A stretch of 64,000 nucleotides of DNA from Isoperla grammatica (Eukaryota > Arthropoda > Insecta > Plecoptera > Perlodidae): the NCBI GenBank assembly GCA_945910005.1, contig OX246737.1:79864272-79928271 (forward strand). The letters are read 5' to 3'. Each line of letters starts with the position of its first letter. The stretch's first letter is position 1. The position numbers and the translations under genes are program-made. The notes under the pieces were generated by a model that did not search any database, was not told the origin of the DNA, and saw only the letters and a list, made by a program, of their open reading frames with translations. Positions 1-11,588 of this stretch are shown here, piece by piece.

Positions 1-3000
1 ATAGTTACTGCAAAATATTTTTCTGAAACAAAATGGCGGCACAATTTGAGATAGCCATATTTTTTAAAGCTTTTTTTGATCACGAATTCGTTCATGTTAT
101 GGCGATCTGATAAATATTGGCAAAGTAACACAAAAGTAACTCGAAAATATATTTCTCAAACACAGTAAAAGCAAAATGTGAGGTGGCTACTTTATTGTAC
201 ATTTTTGTCCGGTCACGAATATACTAATGTAAACGCTATTTGATACATATTAGAGGCAGAAATTACATTTCTATTGCTGTCAATAACTGTTAGTAACGGT
301 GGCGGACCGCGGCGAAAACATGACAGCGAAAATTCTTAGCAACGCACATTGCACTGCATCCAACCATGTCGGGAAGTATAATAGCTATGGAAATTAGAAA
401 CATTTTTTAATGCGCATTCTTGAATTGTTGTTAATTGTTGTTTGTATTAGCATTGAAATCTTTTTGCCAGAAAGTTCGTAGATATTGACGCGCTCGCTTA
501 TCAACGCGTCAAACAGGGCGTTTTCCTAGTAATAATAATGATAATTAAGCGAGCGAAGCGAGCGTTTCCACTTGACTCTTATGGCACTTCGTTCTGTTTT
601 TTTGTTTGTTTTTTTGTTTTTTTGTTTTTATGTCCGTCGATAGCGGTCGAACGGAAAGTCCGATCAACTTGAAATTTGCATCATCCACAAGCCTCGATGT
701 GGATTGAAGGTGTATAGTTTTGAGGCAAAATCGTTCGAAAAGTTACAAAGTTACACCATAGTTACTGCAAAATATTTTTCTGAAACAAAATGGCGGCAAA
801 ATGTGAGATAACCAGATTTTTTTACAAATTTTTCCGGTCAGGAATATGTTAATGTAATGGCGATCTGATAAATATTGGCAAAGTTACACGAAAGTTACTC
901 GAACATATTTTTCTAAAACGCAGTAACGGCAAAATGTGAGGTGGCTATCTTATAGTAAATTTTTGTCCGGTCACGAATATACTAATGTAAACGCGATCCA
1001 ATACGTATTAGACGCATAAATTACATTTCTATTGCAGTCAATAAGTGTTAGTAACGGTTGCGGACCGTGACCGTGAAAACATGACCACGAGATCTCTTAG
1101 CAACGCACATTGCACTGCATACAACAATGTCGGAAAGTATAATAGCAATAGAAATAAGAACAATTTTTGCAATGCGCATTCTTGAATTGTTGTTAATTGT
1201 TGTTCGTATTAGCATTGAAAACTTTTCGCCAGAAAGTTCGTAGATATTGACGCGCTCGCTTGTCAACGCGTCAAACAGAGCGTTTCCTAGTTAAGCGAGC
1301 GAAACGAGCGTCTCCACGTGACTCTTATGGCACTTCGTTCTGTTTTTTTTTTTGTTTTTTTTGTGTTTTTATGTCCGTCGATAGCGGTCGAACAGAATAT
1401 CCGATCAACTTGAAATTTGAACCATCCACAAGCCTCGATGTGGATTGAAGGTGTATAGTTTTATGGCAAAATCGTTTGAAAAGTTACAAAGTTACACCAT
1501 AGTTACTGCAAAATATTTTTCTTAAAGAAAATGGTGGCAAAATGTGAGATAGCCATATTTTTTCAAAGCTATTTCCGATCACGAATATGTTCATGTTATG
1601 GCGATTTGATAAATATTGGCAAAGTTACACAAAAGTTACTCGAAAATATATTTCTGAAACACAGTAACAGCAAAATGTGAGGTGGCTTTTTTACAGTAAA
1701 TTTTTGTCCGGTCACGAATATACTAATGTAAACGCGATTTGATACATATTAGAGGCAGAAATTACATTTCTATTGCTGTCAATAACTGTTAGTAACGGTG
1801 GCGGACCGCGGCGAAAACATGAAAGCGAAAATTCTTAGCAACGCACATTGCACTGCATTCAACAATGTCGGGAATTATAATTGCTATGGAAATTAGAAAA
1901 ATTTTGCAATGCGCATTCTTGAATTGTTGTTAATTGTTGTTTGTATTAGCATTGAAGTCTTTTCGCCAGAAAGTTCGTAGATATTGACGCGCTCGCTTAT
2001 CAACGCGTCAAACAGAGCGTTTTCCTAGTAAGCGAGCGAAGCGAGCGTCTCCACGTGACTCTTATGGCACTTCGTTCTGTTTTTTTTGTTTTGTTTGTTT
2101 ATATGTCCGTCGATAGCGGTCGAACAGAAAGTCCGATCAACTTGAAATTTGGACCATCCACAAGCCTCAATGTGTATTGAAGGTGTAAAGTTTTAAGGCA
2201 AAATCGTTTGAAAAGTTACAAAGTTACACCATAGTTACTGCAAAATATTTTTCTGAAACAAAATGGCGGCACAATTTGAGATAGCCATATTTTTTAAAGC
2301 TTTTTTTGATCACGAATTCGTTCATGTTATGGCGATCTGATAAATATTGGCAAAGTAACACAAAAGTAACTCGAAAATATATTTCTCAAACACAGTAAAA
2401 GCAAAATGTGAGGTGGCTACTTTATTGTACATTTTTGTCCGGTCACGAATATACTAATGTAAACGCTATTTGATACATATTAGAGGCAGAAATTACATTT
2501 CTATTGCTGTCAATAACTGTTAGTAACGGTGGCGGACCGCGGCGAAAACATGACAGCGAAAATTCTTAGCAACGCACATTGCACTGCATCCAACCATGTC
2601 GGGAAGTATAATAGCTATGGAAATTAGAAACATTTTTTAATGCGCATTCTTGAATTGTTGTTAATTGTTGTTTGTATTAGCATTGAAATCTTTTTGCCAG
2701 AAAGTTCGTAGATATTGACGCGCTCGCTTATCAACGCGTCAAACAGGGCGTTTTCCTAGTAATAATAATGATAATTAAGCGAGCGAAGCGAGCGTTTCCA
2801 CTTGACTCTTATGGCACTTCGTTCTGTTTTTTTGTTTGTTTTTTTGTTTTTTTGTTTTTATGTCCGTCGATAGCGGTCGAACGGAAAGTCCGATCAACTT
2901 GAAATTTGAACCATCCACAAGCCTCGATGTGGATTGAAGGTGTATAGTTTTATGGCAAAATCGTTTGAAAAGTTACAAAGTTACACCATAGTTACTGCAA

Positions 3001-5757
3001 AATATTTTTCTTAAAGAAAATGGTGGCAAAATGTGAGATAGCCATATTTTTTCAAAGCTATTTCCGATCACGAATATGTTCATGTTATGGCGATTTGATA
3101 AATATTGGCAAAGTTACACAAAAGTTACTCGAAAATATATTTCTGAAACACAGTAACAGCAAAATGTGAGGTGGCTTTTTTACAGTAAATTTTTGTCCGG
3201 TCACGAATATACTAATGTAAACGCGATTTGATACATATTAGAGGCAGAAATTACATTTCTATTGCTGTCAATAACTGTTAGTAACGGTGGCGGACCGCGG
3301 CGAAAACATGAAAGCGAAAATTCTTAGCAACGCACATTGCACTGCATTCAACAATGTCGGGAAGTATAATTGCTATGGAAATTAGAAAAATTTTGCAATG
3401 CGCATTCTTGAATTGTTGTTAATTGTTGTTTGTATTAGCATTGAAGTCTTTTCGCCAGAAAGTTCGTAGATATTGACGCGCTCGCTTATCAACGCGTCAA
3501 ACAGAGCGTTTTCCTAGTAAGCGAGCGAAGCGAGCGTCTCCACGTGACTCTTATGGCACTTCGTTCTGTTTTTTTTGTTTTGTTTGTTTATATGTCCGTC
3601 GATAGCGGTCGAACAGAAAGTCCGATCAACTTGAAATTTGGACCATCCACAAGCCTCAATGTGTATTGAAGGTGTAAAGTTTTAAGGCAAAATCGTTTGA
3701 AAAGTTACAAAGTTACACCATAGTTACTGCAAAATATTTTTCTGAAACAAAATGGCGGCACAATTTGAGATAGCCATATTTTTTAAAGCTTTTTTTGATC
3801 AAGAAATCGTTCATGTTATGGCGATCTGATAAATATTGGCAAAGTAACACAAAAGTAACTCGAAAATATATTTCTCAAACACAGTAAAAGCAAAATGTGA
3901 GGTGGCTACTTTATTGTACATTTTTGTCCGGTCACGAATATACTAATGTAAACGCTATTTGATACATATTAGAGGCAGAAATTACATTTCTATTGCTGTC
4001 AATAACTGTTAGTAACGGTGGCGGACCGCGGCGAAAACATGACAGCGAAAATTCTTAGCAACGCACATTGCACTGCATCCAACCATGTCGGGAAGTATAA
4101 TAGCTATGGAAATTAGAAACATTTTTTAATGCGCATTCTTGAATTGTTGTTAATTGTTGTTTGTATTAGCATTGAAATCTTTTTGCCAGAAAGTTCGTAG
4201 ATATTGACGCGCTCGCTTATCAACGCGTCAAACAGGGCGTTTTCCTAGTAATAATAATGATAATTAAGCGAACGAAGCGAGCGTCTCCACGAGACTCTTA
4301 TGGCACTTCGTTCTGTTTTCTTTTTGTGGTTTGTTTGTTTGTTTGTTTTTTGTTTTGTTTTTATGTCCGTCGATAGCGGTCGAACGGAAAATCCGATCAA
4401 CTTGAAATTTGGACCATCCACAAGCCTCAATGTGGATTGAAGGTGTATAGTTTTGAGGCAAAATCGTTCGAAAAGTTACAAAGTTACACCATAGTTACTG
4501 CAAAATATTTTTCTGAAACAAAATGGTGGCCAAATGTGAGATAGCCATATTTTTTTAAAGCTTTTTCCGATCACGAATATGTTTATGTTATGGCAATCTG
4601 TTAAATATTGGCAAAGTTACACAAAAGTTACTCGAAAGTATATTTCTGAAACACAGTAACAGCAAAATGTGAGGTAGCTATCTTAGAGTAAATTTTTGGC
4701 CGGTCACGAATATACTAACTTAAACGCAATCTGATACGTATTAGAGGCAGAAATTACATTTCAAATGCTGTCAATTAGTGTTAGTAACGGTGGCGGGCCG
4801 TGTTGAAAACATGACTACGAAAATTCTTAGCAACGCACATTGCACTGCACACAACAATGTCAGAAAGTATAATAGCCATGGAAATAAGAAAAATCTTTGC
4901 AATGCGCATTCTTGAATTGTTGTTAATTGTTGTTCGTATTAGCATTGAAAACTTTTCGCCAGAAAGTTCGTAGATATTGACGCGCTCGCTTAACAACGCG
5001 TCAAACAGAGCGTTTTCCTAGTTAAGCGAGCGAAGCGAGCGTCTCCACTTGACTCTTATGGCACTTCGTTCTGTTTCTGTCTTTTTTGTTTTTTTGTTTT
5101 TTTTATGTCTGTCGATAGCAGGCGAACGGAAAGTCCGATCAACTTGAAATTTGGACCATCCACAAGCCTCGATGTGGATTGAAGGTGTATAGTTTTGAGG
5201 CAAAATCGTTCGAAAAGTTACAAAGTTATACCATAGTTACTGCAGAATATTTTTTCGAAACAAAATGACGGCAAAATGTGAGATAGCCATATTTTTAAAA
5301 CTTTTTTCCGGGCACGAACATGTTCATTTTATGGCGATCTGATAAATATTGGCAAAGTTACACAAAAGTTACTCGAAAATATATTTCTGAAACACATTAA
5401 CAGAAAAATATGAGGTGGCGATCTTATAGTCAATTTTTGTCCGGTCACGAATATACTAATTTAAACGCGATCAGATACGTATTCGAGCTTGAAATTACAT
5501 TTCTATTGCTGTCAATAACTGTTGGCGGACCGCGGCGAAAACAAGACACCGAAAATTCTTAGCAACGCACACTGCATGACGTCCAACAATGTCGGGAAGT
5601 ATAATAGCTATGGAAATTAGAAAAAAATGTTTGCAATGCGCATCCTTGAATTGTTGTTAATTGTTGTTTTTATTATCTTTGAGATCTTCTCGCCAGAACG
5701 TTCGTAGATATGGACGCGCTCGCTTTATCAACGCGTCAAACAGAGCGTTTTCCTAGT
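1..5757. repeat. ~740-bp satellite array with dimeric higher-order structure
   Basis: Eight units are recognised by the recurring landmark ATAGTTACTGCAAAATATTT near 1, 759, 1499, 2231, 2989, 3720, 4491 and 5233, so units are about 731-771 bp; the first is cut by the window edge. Units at 1, 2231 and 3720 are almost identical, as are those at 1499 and 2989, giving a ~1.49-kb dimer repeated in the middle of the array. The units near 759, 4491 and 5233 are more diverged. Each unit has an AT-rich body and a GC-rich hairpin: CGCTCGCTT, about 30 bases, then AAGCGAGCGAAGCGAGCG. Short minus-strand reading frames of ~70 codons (1048-1266, 4781-4996) survive in two units only and start at non-ATG codons, so they are not called genes. 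The array stops cleanly after CCTAGTTAA near 5757. I do not recognise the family. Confidence 0.95.
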
Positions 5758-6109
5758 TAATTGACAATTATTTTCTTTATGGTAAATTATATAATGCCGT
5801 ACTGTTATGTGTAAGGTTGCAACAACAAAGGGACAAAGGATGACGAACCTCTTCTTTCAAGTGGACTGAAATTGAAAATTGAAATTGAAACCGGCGAAAC
5901 AGTTGTTTGTTCACTAGCAACACCACACCCGCTTTGCAAAAATCTACATTATTATTATTATTTAGGTATATGTTATGTAGGCCTCCGTGTAATACTACCT
6001 TCAATGCAAAAAGATTAAAAACAATGATACCTATTAAATATTTAATAGGGAAAAGGAATTTAATACCTATTATTATTAAAACTTGCACGGATGTCTCTTC
6101 ACATGGAAT

Positions 6110-6659
6110 AAACCCAGTATATTTGCCCGATACATCCGGGAACCGTTTCCTTATTTTATTCACTACACAAGCAGGTATAATAACGCGGTTGTGTATGCCC
6201 AGAGCTGTGTTTGAGTTAATCAAATACGCAAACTGTTGGTTCGCTAAATGCCGCCATAAATTGTTTGGTACTGGTTCAATAGAATACGATTTCCTTTTAC
6301 ATCTTTCAGTTGCAATTAGTATGAAATGATGGCGTAACATATTAAGTGCATAGGTTGACAAAATTAAGTTCTAAAATATTTGGTGGTCCGTAATGCACGT
6401 TGTCTTCTAACATACTTCTCACAGCCGGTATTTCCGCACAACAAATACATTCGGCGACTGAGGGCATAACTGAACATTCGTCACATTTGCACCAATTTTC
6501 CTTATTGTTCCCATCGCCATCGCTAATACTTTCAATATACTCTTTGGCTTTCTCTATTTCTGCCAATTCTTCTGCAGAATATTCGGGCTCAAACTGGTAC
6601 CTAGCCGTAGCCATCGAGGAATATGCTACGCAAAGTGTTACAATTACGAGACGATGCAA
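6110..6659 (-). pseudogene. P2X7 intracellular-domain-like (P2RX7_C) gene, frameshifted
   Basis: Two overlapping minus-strand frames together read as the cysteine-rich domain found at the C terminus of P2X7 receptors and in many stand-alone invertebrate proteins. The upstream frame (from 6659; the likelier start is the internal Met at 6612-6614) has an acidic lead, then WCKCDECSVMPSVAECICC and EIPAV, the cysteine-cluster signature. It ends at a TAA near 6344. The next frame, shifted by one base, continues the domain with LWRHLANQQF, RVIIPACVVNKIRKRFP and KYTGF, the usual end of the family. The shift falls near 6355-6362 in an AATTTTG run. Sequence after KYTGF down to 5777 stays open but has no family character. 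A short intron or an assembly indel are alternatives to a true frameshift. In P2X7 this domain is cytoplasmic; the role of the short proteins is unknown. Confidence 0.7.
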
Positions 6660-8499
6660 TGCAAACCGGTCACCCTGACTGACTGACTATACACACGCTG
6701 CCTGCCCCTCCTTCCACTCGTTACCCCTCTTCCGAGTATCGTGTGACTCGCCGTGCCGATGCGCACAGTAACGCTCAAAACGAAATGCAACACTCAATTC
6801 TCCGATTACAAAACCAAAATATACGAAATACGTAGAAAAGAAAGACGCAGCGAAAATTATTACATCATTTTTTGTTTGAAGCAGAATCCTGCAAGGTCCC
6901 AAGGCATACAGGTCGTCCCAATGCTATTTCTTATGGGAGATTTTCGCCGATGGGACCTAGCTCGAAAATGACTAACTTTGATATTTTTTCCCGGGTTATG
7001 GTGAACCCGATTTTTTTTCATTCAGTCGCTAATTTCATAATTCATTAGTCTTAGTTAAACATATTTTTTCAGTGTAGCGGGTGAGAACCCCTTTAATTAA
7101 CAACAATATGTTAAATAATTGCATTATTTTAAAGACGTTTTGGTAAATACTGTATCAAAATGTATTTTCTGAAGAAAACAGTGGTATAAAAGGCATTGTT
7201 GTAAAGTCACTGCATCCTAGATATTGTAAAATGTCCAACTTAATATCGTTGATATTATTAAGAATAATTCAAGGAGGCAGTTGTTTACATGAGTTATGAC
7301 GGCAAGAGCCGTTTTTCAATTACGGAACGGGAAGTTCCAAATTTCAAACTTTAAATGCTTATAGAATTGGAAATATACGCTACTCAGATATAAAAATTAT
7401 ACCCCCCGTATTTTTAGATAATCATCTTCCATTTTTTTTTTTAGGTGCTTTAAGGAATATTTATATTTGATTAGCCTTCCCTATTGTCAAACATAATACT
7501 CGCAAAGATCAAAATAAAAAATAATAGGCGGCGTTTATGGCAGCAAAACAGAAAACTACGTACTAAACAAAAACTAAACCAACCAAACCTGCAAATTAAA
7601 AGCATATTATATCAGTGGAGAAACACATAAGGAATTCCTTCTGTACAACTTTACAACCTTTGTTCACTTTGCAAAACAACAAAAGTGATAAGACGAAAAA
7701 CTGAAGTAATATCACCTCAAGATACCCCTAAAGGCACCATCTACAAACACGAAGACAAAGAAAATGCTTAAGTCGATCACTTTGAAAGCGTCCACGTGCA
7801 AAATGAAAATATTAGCAACCGTTCTCACGAAAGGAAGGTGCACAAAACAGTCCGAGAATTCAACAACGATCTTTCAGATAATTCAATCGTCGACTCGCCA
7901 CGCCGGTTATATCCCCGAACGCCAAAGACTTTAATGCCAACACCTTTTTTTTAGCATTTAATGTCAAAGCATTAAATGCCAAAATTTACACAAAGTCCAT
8001 GTTACACTACCCTATTGTACGTGATCCAGAAGTATGACTGAACTAAGCTAGTTCCTGCTTTCACACAAGCTGCAACTCTCAGTGGAGTCTTCGATTTTCT
8101 ATTCCGTTTTTGGTATACAAAACACCAGCAATGATACTCAAAGGCCCGTTGAAGAATGTACGTGTTTGGTCAACTCAAACTGAGCCCTAGTTTGAATGCA
8201 ATTTCTTAAGTTAAGTCCCGTAATTCGTAACTGATCCTATTGTAGTAAGAACAAGAATAACATGCATTAACAACTACTTGTGAAACGCCACCAATTCATA
8301 TTGGCCACCAAATTTGATATTATTATACAACCTTCTCCATAATTTCGTCGATTTATCACTTTAATATCCTCAAATTCTTTTTCTTCTTCCTCTTCTTCCT
8401 CTTCTCCTCTCCTCCCTCCCTCACCGCCAGCCTCCTCCGGTCTCCACCTACTCCATAATTTCTTATCTTCCAAGCACTTCAATTTCATAAAATTTAATT
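6660..8499. other. AT-rich non-coding stretch
   Basis: No convincing gene is seen. Small items: an inverted pair GGTCCCA (6895-6901) and TGGGACC (6951-6957), a CT-rich tract at about 8379-8450 that generates a low-complexity acidic ORF on the other strand, and short AT palindromes around 7945-7985. The part next to 6660 would be the upstream region of the P2X7-like gene; no TATA box or initiator stands out there. Confidence 0.5.
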
Positions 8500-8894
8500 T
8501 ATTTGTGTAGCTCTTAGGGTCAGATTGGGGGTTTTACCCCTCCCCCTTTGATAACAAGCAAAAGCAAACCTTCAAAAAGTTTTACCCTCGCGTTGTGCCT
8601 GCTTGGGTGAAAGAGGAGATAAATAGACGATATTCAAATTAAAAACTTGTCAAAACTTAAATCAGAAGCTATAAAATATGCATTTGAACATCAATTGTAC
8701 AAAAAGAAATAATAATTGACAGTAATAATTTTTAAGTTTATGTATATTTAATTGATAGCAATCATAAGATATTAGTGTATGTGTATGTATGACAACAATA
8801 GCTGGTGAAGCGAAATAAACACAATCTTATCTTATCTTGTCTTATCTTATCTTATCTTATCTTATCTTATCTTATCTTATCTTATCTTATCTTA
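8500..8894 (+). mobile_element. Probable 3' end of a LINE with (CTTAT)n tail
   Basis: The plus strand around 8575-8635 can be read as a degraded stretch YPRVVPAW, resembling the SF(Y/F)PR..PAWN tail motif near the C terminus of many Jockey/CR1-type ORF2 proteins. An AT-rich 3' region follows, ending in GAAATAAACACAAT and a pentanucleotide run, a common arrangement for LINE 3' termini. The segment at 8579-8633 is clearly homologous to part of the ~113-bp unit that is tandemly repeated directly downstream. The family call rests on a short degraded motif and the tail, so it is tentative. Confidence 0.4.
8825..8894 (+). repeat. (CTTAT)n microsatellite
   Basis: About fourteen copies of CTTAT with one G substitution, directly following the ATAAACACAAT end of the probable LINE and directly preceding the 113-bp array. 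Confidence 0.95.
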
Positions 8895-9459
8895 ATATGA
8901 TGGTGAATGAGCTCCGCCCCATAGGAATGGTTGCTCAAAAACTAATCCCCAATTGAGTTTTATCCTCGCGTCTTGCCTGCTTGGGTGAAACAGTAGCTAA
9001 ATAGATGATATGAGGTGAATGGATCCCGCCCTTTAGTGATGGTTGCTCCAAAACTAATCCCCAATTGAGTTTTATCCTCGCATCGTGCCTGCTTGGGTGA
9101 AACAGGAGCTAAATAGATGATATGAGGTGAATGGGCCCCACCCCTTAGTGATGGTTGCTCCAAAACTAATCCTCAATTGAGTTTTATCCTCACATCGTGC
9201 CTGCTTGGGTGAAACAGGAGCTAAACAGATGATATGATGGTGAATGGGCCCCGCCCCATATAGATGGTTGCTCCAAAAATAATCCCCAATTGAGTTTTAT
9301 CCTCGCATCGTGCCTGCTTGGGTGAAACAGGAGCTAAACATATGATGTGATGGTGAATGGGCCCCGCCCCTTAGGGATGGTTGCTCCAAACATAATCCCA
9401 ATTGAGTTTTATCCTCGCATCGTGCCTGCTTGGGTGAAACAGGAGCTAAACATATGATG
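8895..9459. repeat. ~113-bp tandem array, left part
   Basis: Five copies of a 112-113-bp unit, recognised by GGTTGCTCCAAAACTAATCC and GTGCCTGCTTGGGTGAAACA. Part of the unit matches the LINE-like 3' sequence at 8579-8633, so the array probably arose from it. The last copy is cut after CATATGATG by the element starting at 9460 and resumes at 11589. Confidence 0.95.
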
Positions 9460-9561
9460 TGTTAGGATGTCGGGCAATTACACAAAGACTACTGAACTCA
9501 CTTTTTTTATTAATAATATTTGATATAATGTGCCAATTGCAAATTTGAGAACAGAAGCCGG
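9460..9561 (+). repeat. Left terminal inverted repeat
   Basis: It starts TGTTAGGATGTCGGGCAATT and ends at GAGAACAGAAGCCGGC. It pairs with 11499-11588 in reverse complement, with a few substitutions and one indel of about 12 bases (extra bases near 9530-9541). Confidence 0.9.
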
Positions 9562-9562
9562 C

Positions 9563-11334
9563 AACCACCATTACAGTTCTTTGATGTATGGCCATATTTG
9601 TAACAGTTGTAGCATTTGCGGCCATCGTTCCAGTTTTTACCGTTTGGCATTTTGGTTGCTGGGTTTTGCTTAGATTTGTCTTCGCTCATTTTAACATAAG
9701 ATGTATCCTTGTTTTCAGTTATAACTTCTAGCCCGTGAGTCTTTGAGGCTTGTGATACCTGTCATTGAGGTTTCCCACTTTGTGACGGTGTGCCCCCTTT
9801 TGATCTCCCGTTGGCTCTACCTAATTGTAATCGCTCGTACTCTCTTATATCGTTGAAGATGTGATCGGTAGTATAATGTACTTTGCTCATAAGGAAATCG
9901 CCCATTGCAACATAATTTAGACCTTTTATAACCTAGAATTTAGTTCGGTCAAACGGTAGTCTTAGTTTACCACAGAGTAGAATTTTATCATGAAAGTATT
10001 CATGTACGGATTCGTTGGGATTTCTCTCGCGTTTCAGTATTTCGGTAGTGAGTTGTACATGGTCTGGTTCGGCTCCGAATGTTGCTTTAAACTGATTTTC
10101 AAATTCAACCCATGAATCTAAAGTCCTATCCGAATTGTCAAACCAAGACAATGCTCCCTTCTTCAAATGAGCACGCGCAGTTTGTAGTCTAACTTCGTCT
10201 GGCCACCTGTTTACGTTAGCTATCCGCTCTATTATCGCTAGCCAAGCAGTTGGACTGATCCTAGACCCATCGCCATAGAAGTCTGGAATCGTTGGGTTTA
10301 GATCTGGTACAGCTACATAATTAGACCCATTCTGCACTTGGCGCATTATTTCTGTCGTCTGCCGCCCCTGCTCTATTAATACTTGTAGTAATAATTGCAT
10401 GTTAGTGTCTGCCTCACTTGCCCTGCCGGTTGCCGGTTGTGGTCGGAATTGTGTTCCCTCAATCACCCTTGACGATACCACAGGTTGCGAGATTGGCTGA
10501 TGTCGGCTGCGGTTGATTAAGCCAATCACTCTGTTGCCTCGGTAGGCCTTGGTCGTATTGTGGCATGTATGTCATGCTAGGCGCACTGAATACAAAGCCT
10601 GGCGGTGGCGCGACGACGTGTTGCGGCACGTTTGTGGCAGCGTTGGGCGTTACGTGTGTTGGTGAGACAGGATTTACACTTTGGTAGTAAGTCTCTACGC
10701 TTGTCGTATATTTACGCGTCAAGTTTATGATATTTGAAGAACTATGTGACAAACCTTCATTCACTGTAGTAGGCACTGAGCCTGACACGATTGTGGATGA
10801 TAACCCAGAAATTGGCGGGGTCACAGGCACAAAGCCTAGGTTTGACGTAGTCATGGACACTAAACCTGACGTAGACGTAGGCGCAAAGCCAGACGAAGGC
10901 ACAAAGCCAGACGTAGGCACAAAGCATGACGTAGGCGCAAAGCCAGACGTAGGCACAAAGCCTGACGTAGGCTCAAAGCCAGACGCAGGAACAAAGCCTG
11001 ACGTAGGCATAAAGCCCTCGTGGACGTAGGCACAAAGCCAGATGTAGGCACAAAGCCCGACGTAGGCACAAAGCCTGACGTAGGCACAAAGCCTGACGTA
11101 GACGTAGGCACAAAGCCAGATGTAGGCACAAAGCCTGTAGTAGGCACAAAGCCCGCCGTGGACGTAGGCACAAGGCCAGATGTAGGCACAAAGCCAGACG
11201 AAGGCGCAAAGCCTTACGTAGGCACACAGCCTGACGTAGGCACAAAGCCTGACGTAGGCACAAAACCTGACGTGGACGTAGGCACAAAGCCTGACGTGGA
11301 CGTAGGCACAAAACCTGACGTAGGCACAAAGCAT
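9563..11334 (-). pseudogene. Gag-like capsid/nucleocapsid reading frame, decayed
   Basis: The N-terminal frame (11334 to 10459) carries GFVPTS repeats encoded by the VNTR, then a Ser/Thr/Pro-rich stretch. The capsid-like frame (10529 to 9933) has ISPTAWLAIIERIANVNRW, LKKGALSWFD and FENQFKATFG, a pattern typical of the Retrotrans_gag domain. The same frame continues beyond a TAG (near 9933) and a TGA (near 9757) into DGRK and CYNCYKYGHTSKNC, a CX2CX4HX4C zinc knuckle at 9573-9614. The two frames overlap at 10459-10529, so at least one frameshift and two stops break it. Such proteins assemble into particles and bind nucleic acid in Ty3/gypsy-type elements. The coding stretch ends at the left TIR, with no pol behind it. 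Confidence 0.75.
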
Positions 11335-11430
11335 TACGTAGGCACAATGCCTGACGTGGAAGTAGGCACAAAGCTAGATGTAGGAAGTAGGCACAAAGCC
11401 AGACGTAGACGTAGGCACAAAGCCTGACGT
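10865..11430 (-). repeat. 18-bp VNTR encoding GFVPTS
   Basis: About thirty copies of an 18-bp unit (plus strand GACGTAGGCACAAAGCCT), some extended by a further GACGTA to 24 bp. Both lengths are multiples of three, so the minus strand stays open as GFVPTS / GFVPTSTS. It lies in the N-terminal part of the Gag-like frame. The long ORFs in the other frames, including the LCAYV-type repeats, are by-products. Confidence 0.9.
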
Positions 11431-11491
11431 AGGCACAGAGCCTACGTCTACGTCTGGCTTTGTGCCTTCTTCCTACATCTGGCTTTGTGCC
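11365..11491. repeat. 52-bp inverted repeat at the edge of the VNTR
   Basis: Arms 11365-11416 and 11440-11491 are reverse complements with about two mismatches and a 23-base loop. VNTR units on the TIR side have flipped orientation, so the array ends in a strong hairpin just inside the right TIR. Confidence 0.85.
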
Positions 11492-11498
11492 AGAAGCT

Positions 11499-11588
11499 GC
11501 GGCTTTTGTTCTCAAATTTGCATATCAAATATAATTAATAACAAAAATGGGTTCAGTAGTCTTTGTGTAATTGCCCGACATCCTAACA
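11499..11588 (-). repeat. Right terminal inverted repeat
   Basis: Reverse complement of 9460-9561, ending CATCCTAACA and followed by the GATG duplication at 11589-11592. Confidence 0.9.

Larger units (their letters stand above)
9460..11588 (-). mobile_element. Ginger-like TIR element carrying a Gag frame, nested in the 113-bp array
   Basis: The element runs from TGTTAGGATG to CATCCTAACA, with 90-102-bp terminal inverted repeats. It is flanked on both sides by GATG, and removing it with one GATG restores a normal 113-bp repeat, so the ends and the 4-bp duplication are well supported. TIRs beginning TGTNR with a 4-bp duplication are the hallmark of Ginger transposons, whose integrase is related to that of Ty3/gypsy. 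Inside, on the minus strand, are an 18-bp VNTR, a decayed Gag-like frame and a CCHC knuckle that ends at the TIR. No integrase, protease or RT is seen, so it is non-autonomous. An LTR-retroelement derivative with inverted terminal repeats is the main alternative. Confidence 0.75.

Noticed and set aside
1048..1266. ~72-codon minus ORF conserved with 4781-4996
   Set aside because: It starts at a non-ATG codon and is disrupted in the other satellite units; its similarity reflects repeat identity.
5907..6329. 140-codon plus-strand ORF
   Set aside because: It lies antisense to the P2X7-C-like frame, which has clear family motifs.
8267..8488. Acidic Glu-rich ORF
   Set aside because: It is the antisense translation of a CT-rich tract.
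10973..11515. LCAYV- and LRQAL-type repeat proteins in the VNTR
   Set aside because: They are alternative frames of the 18-bp repeat; the GFVPTS frame is the one continuous with Gag.
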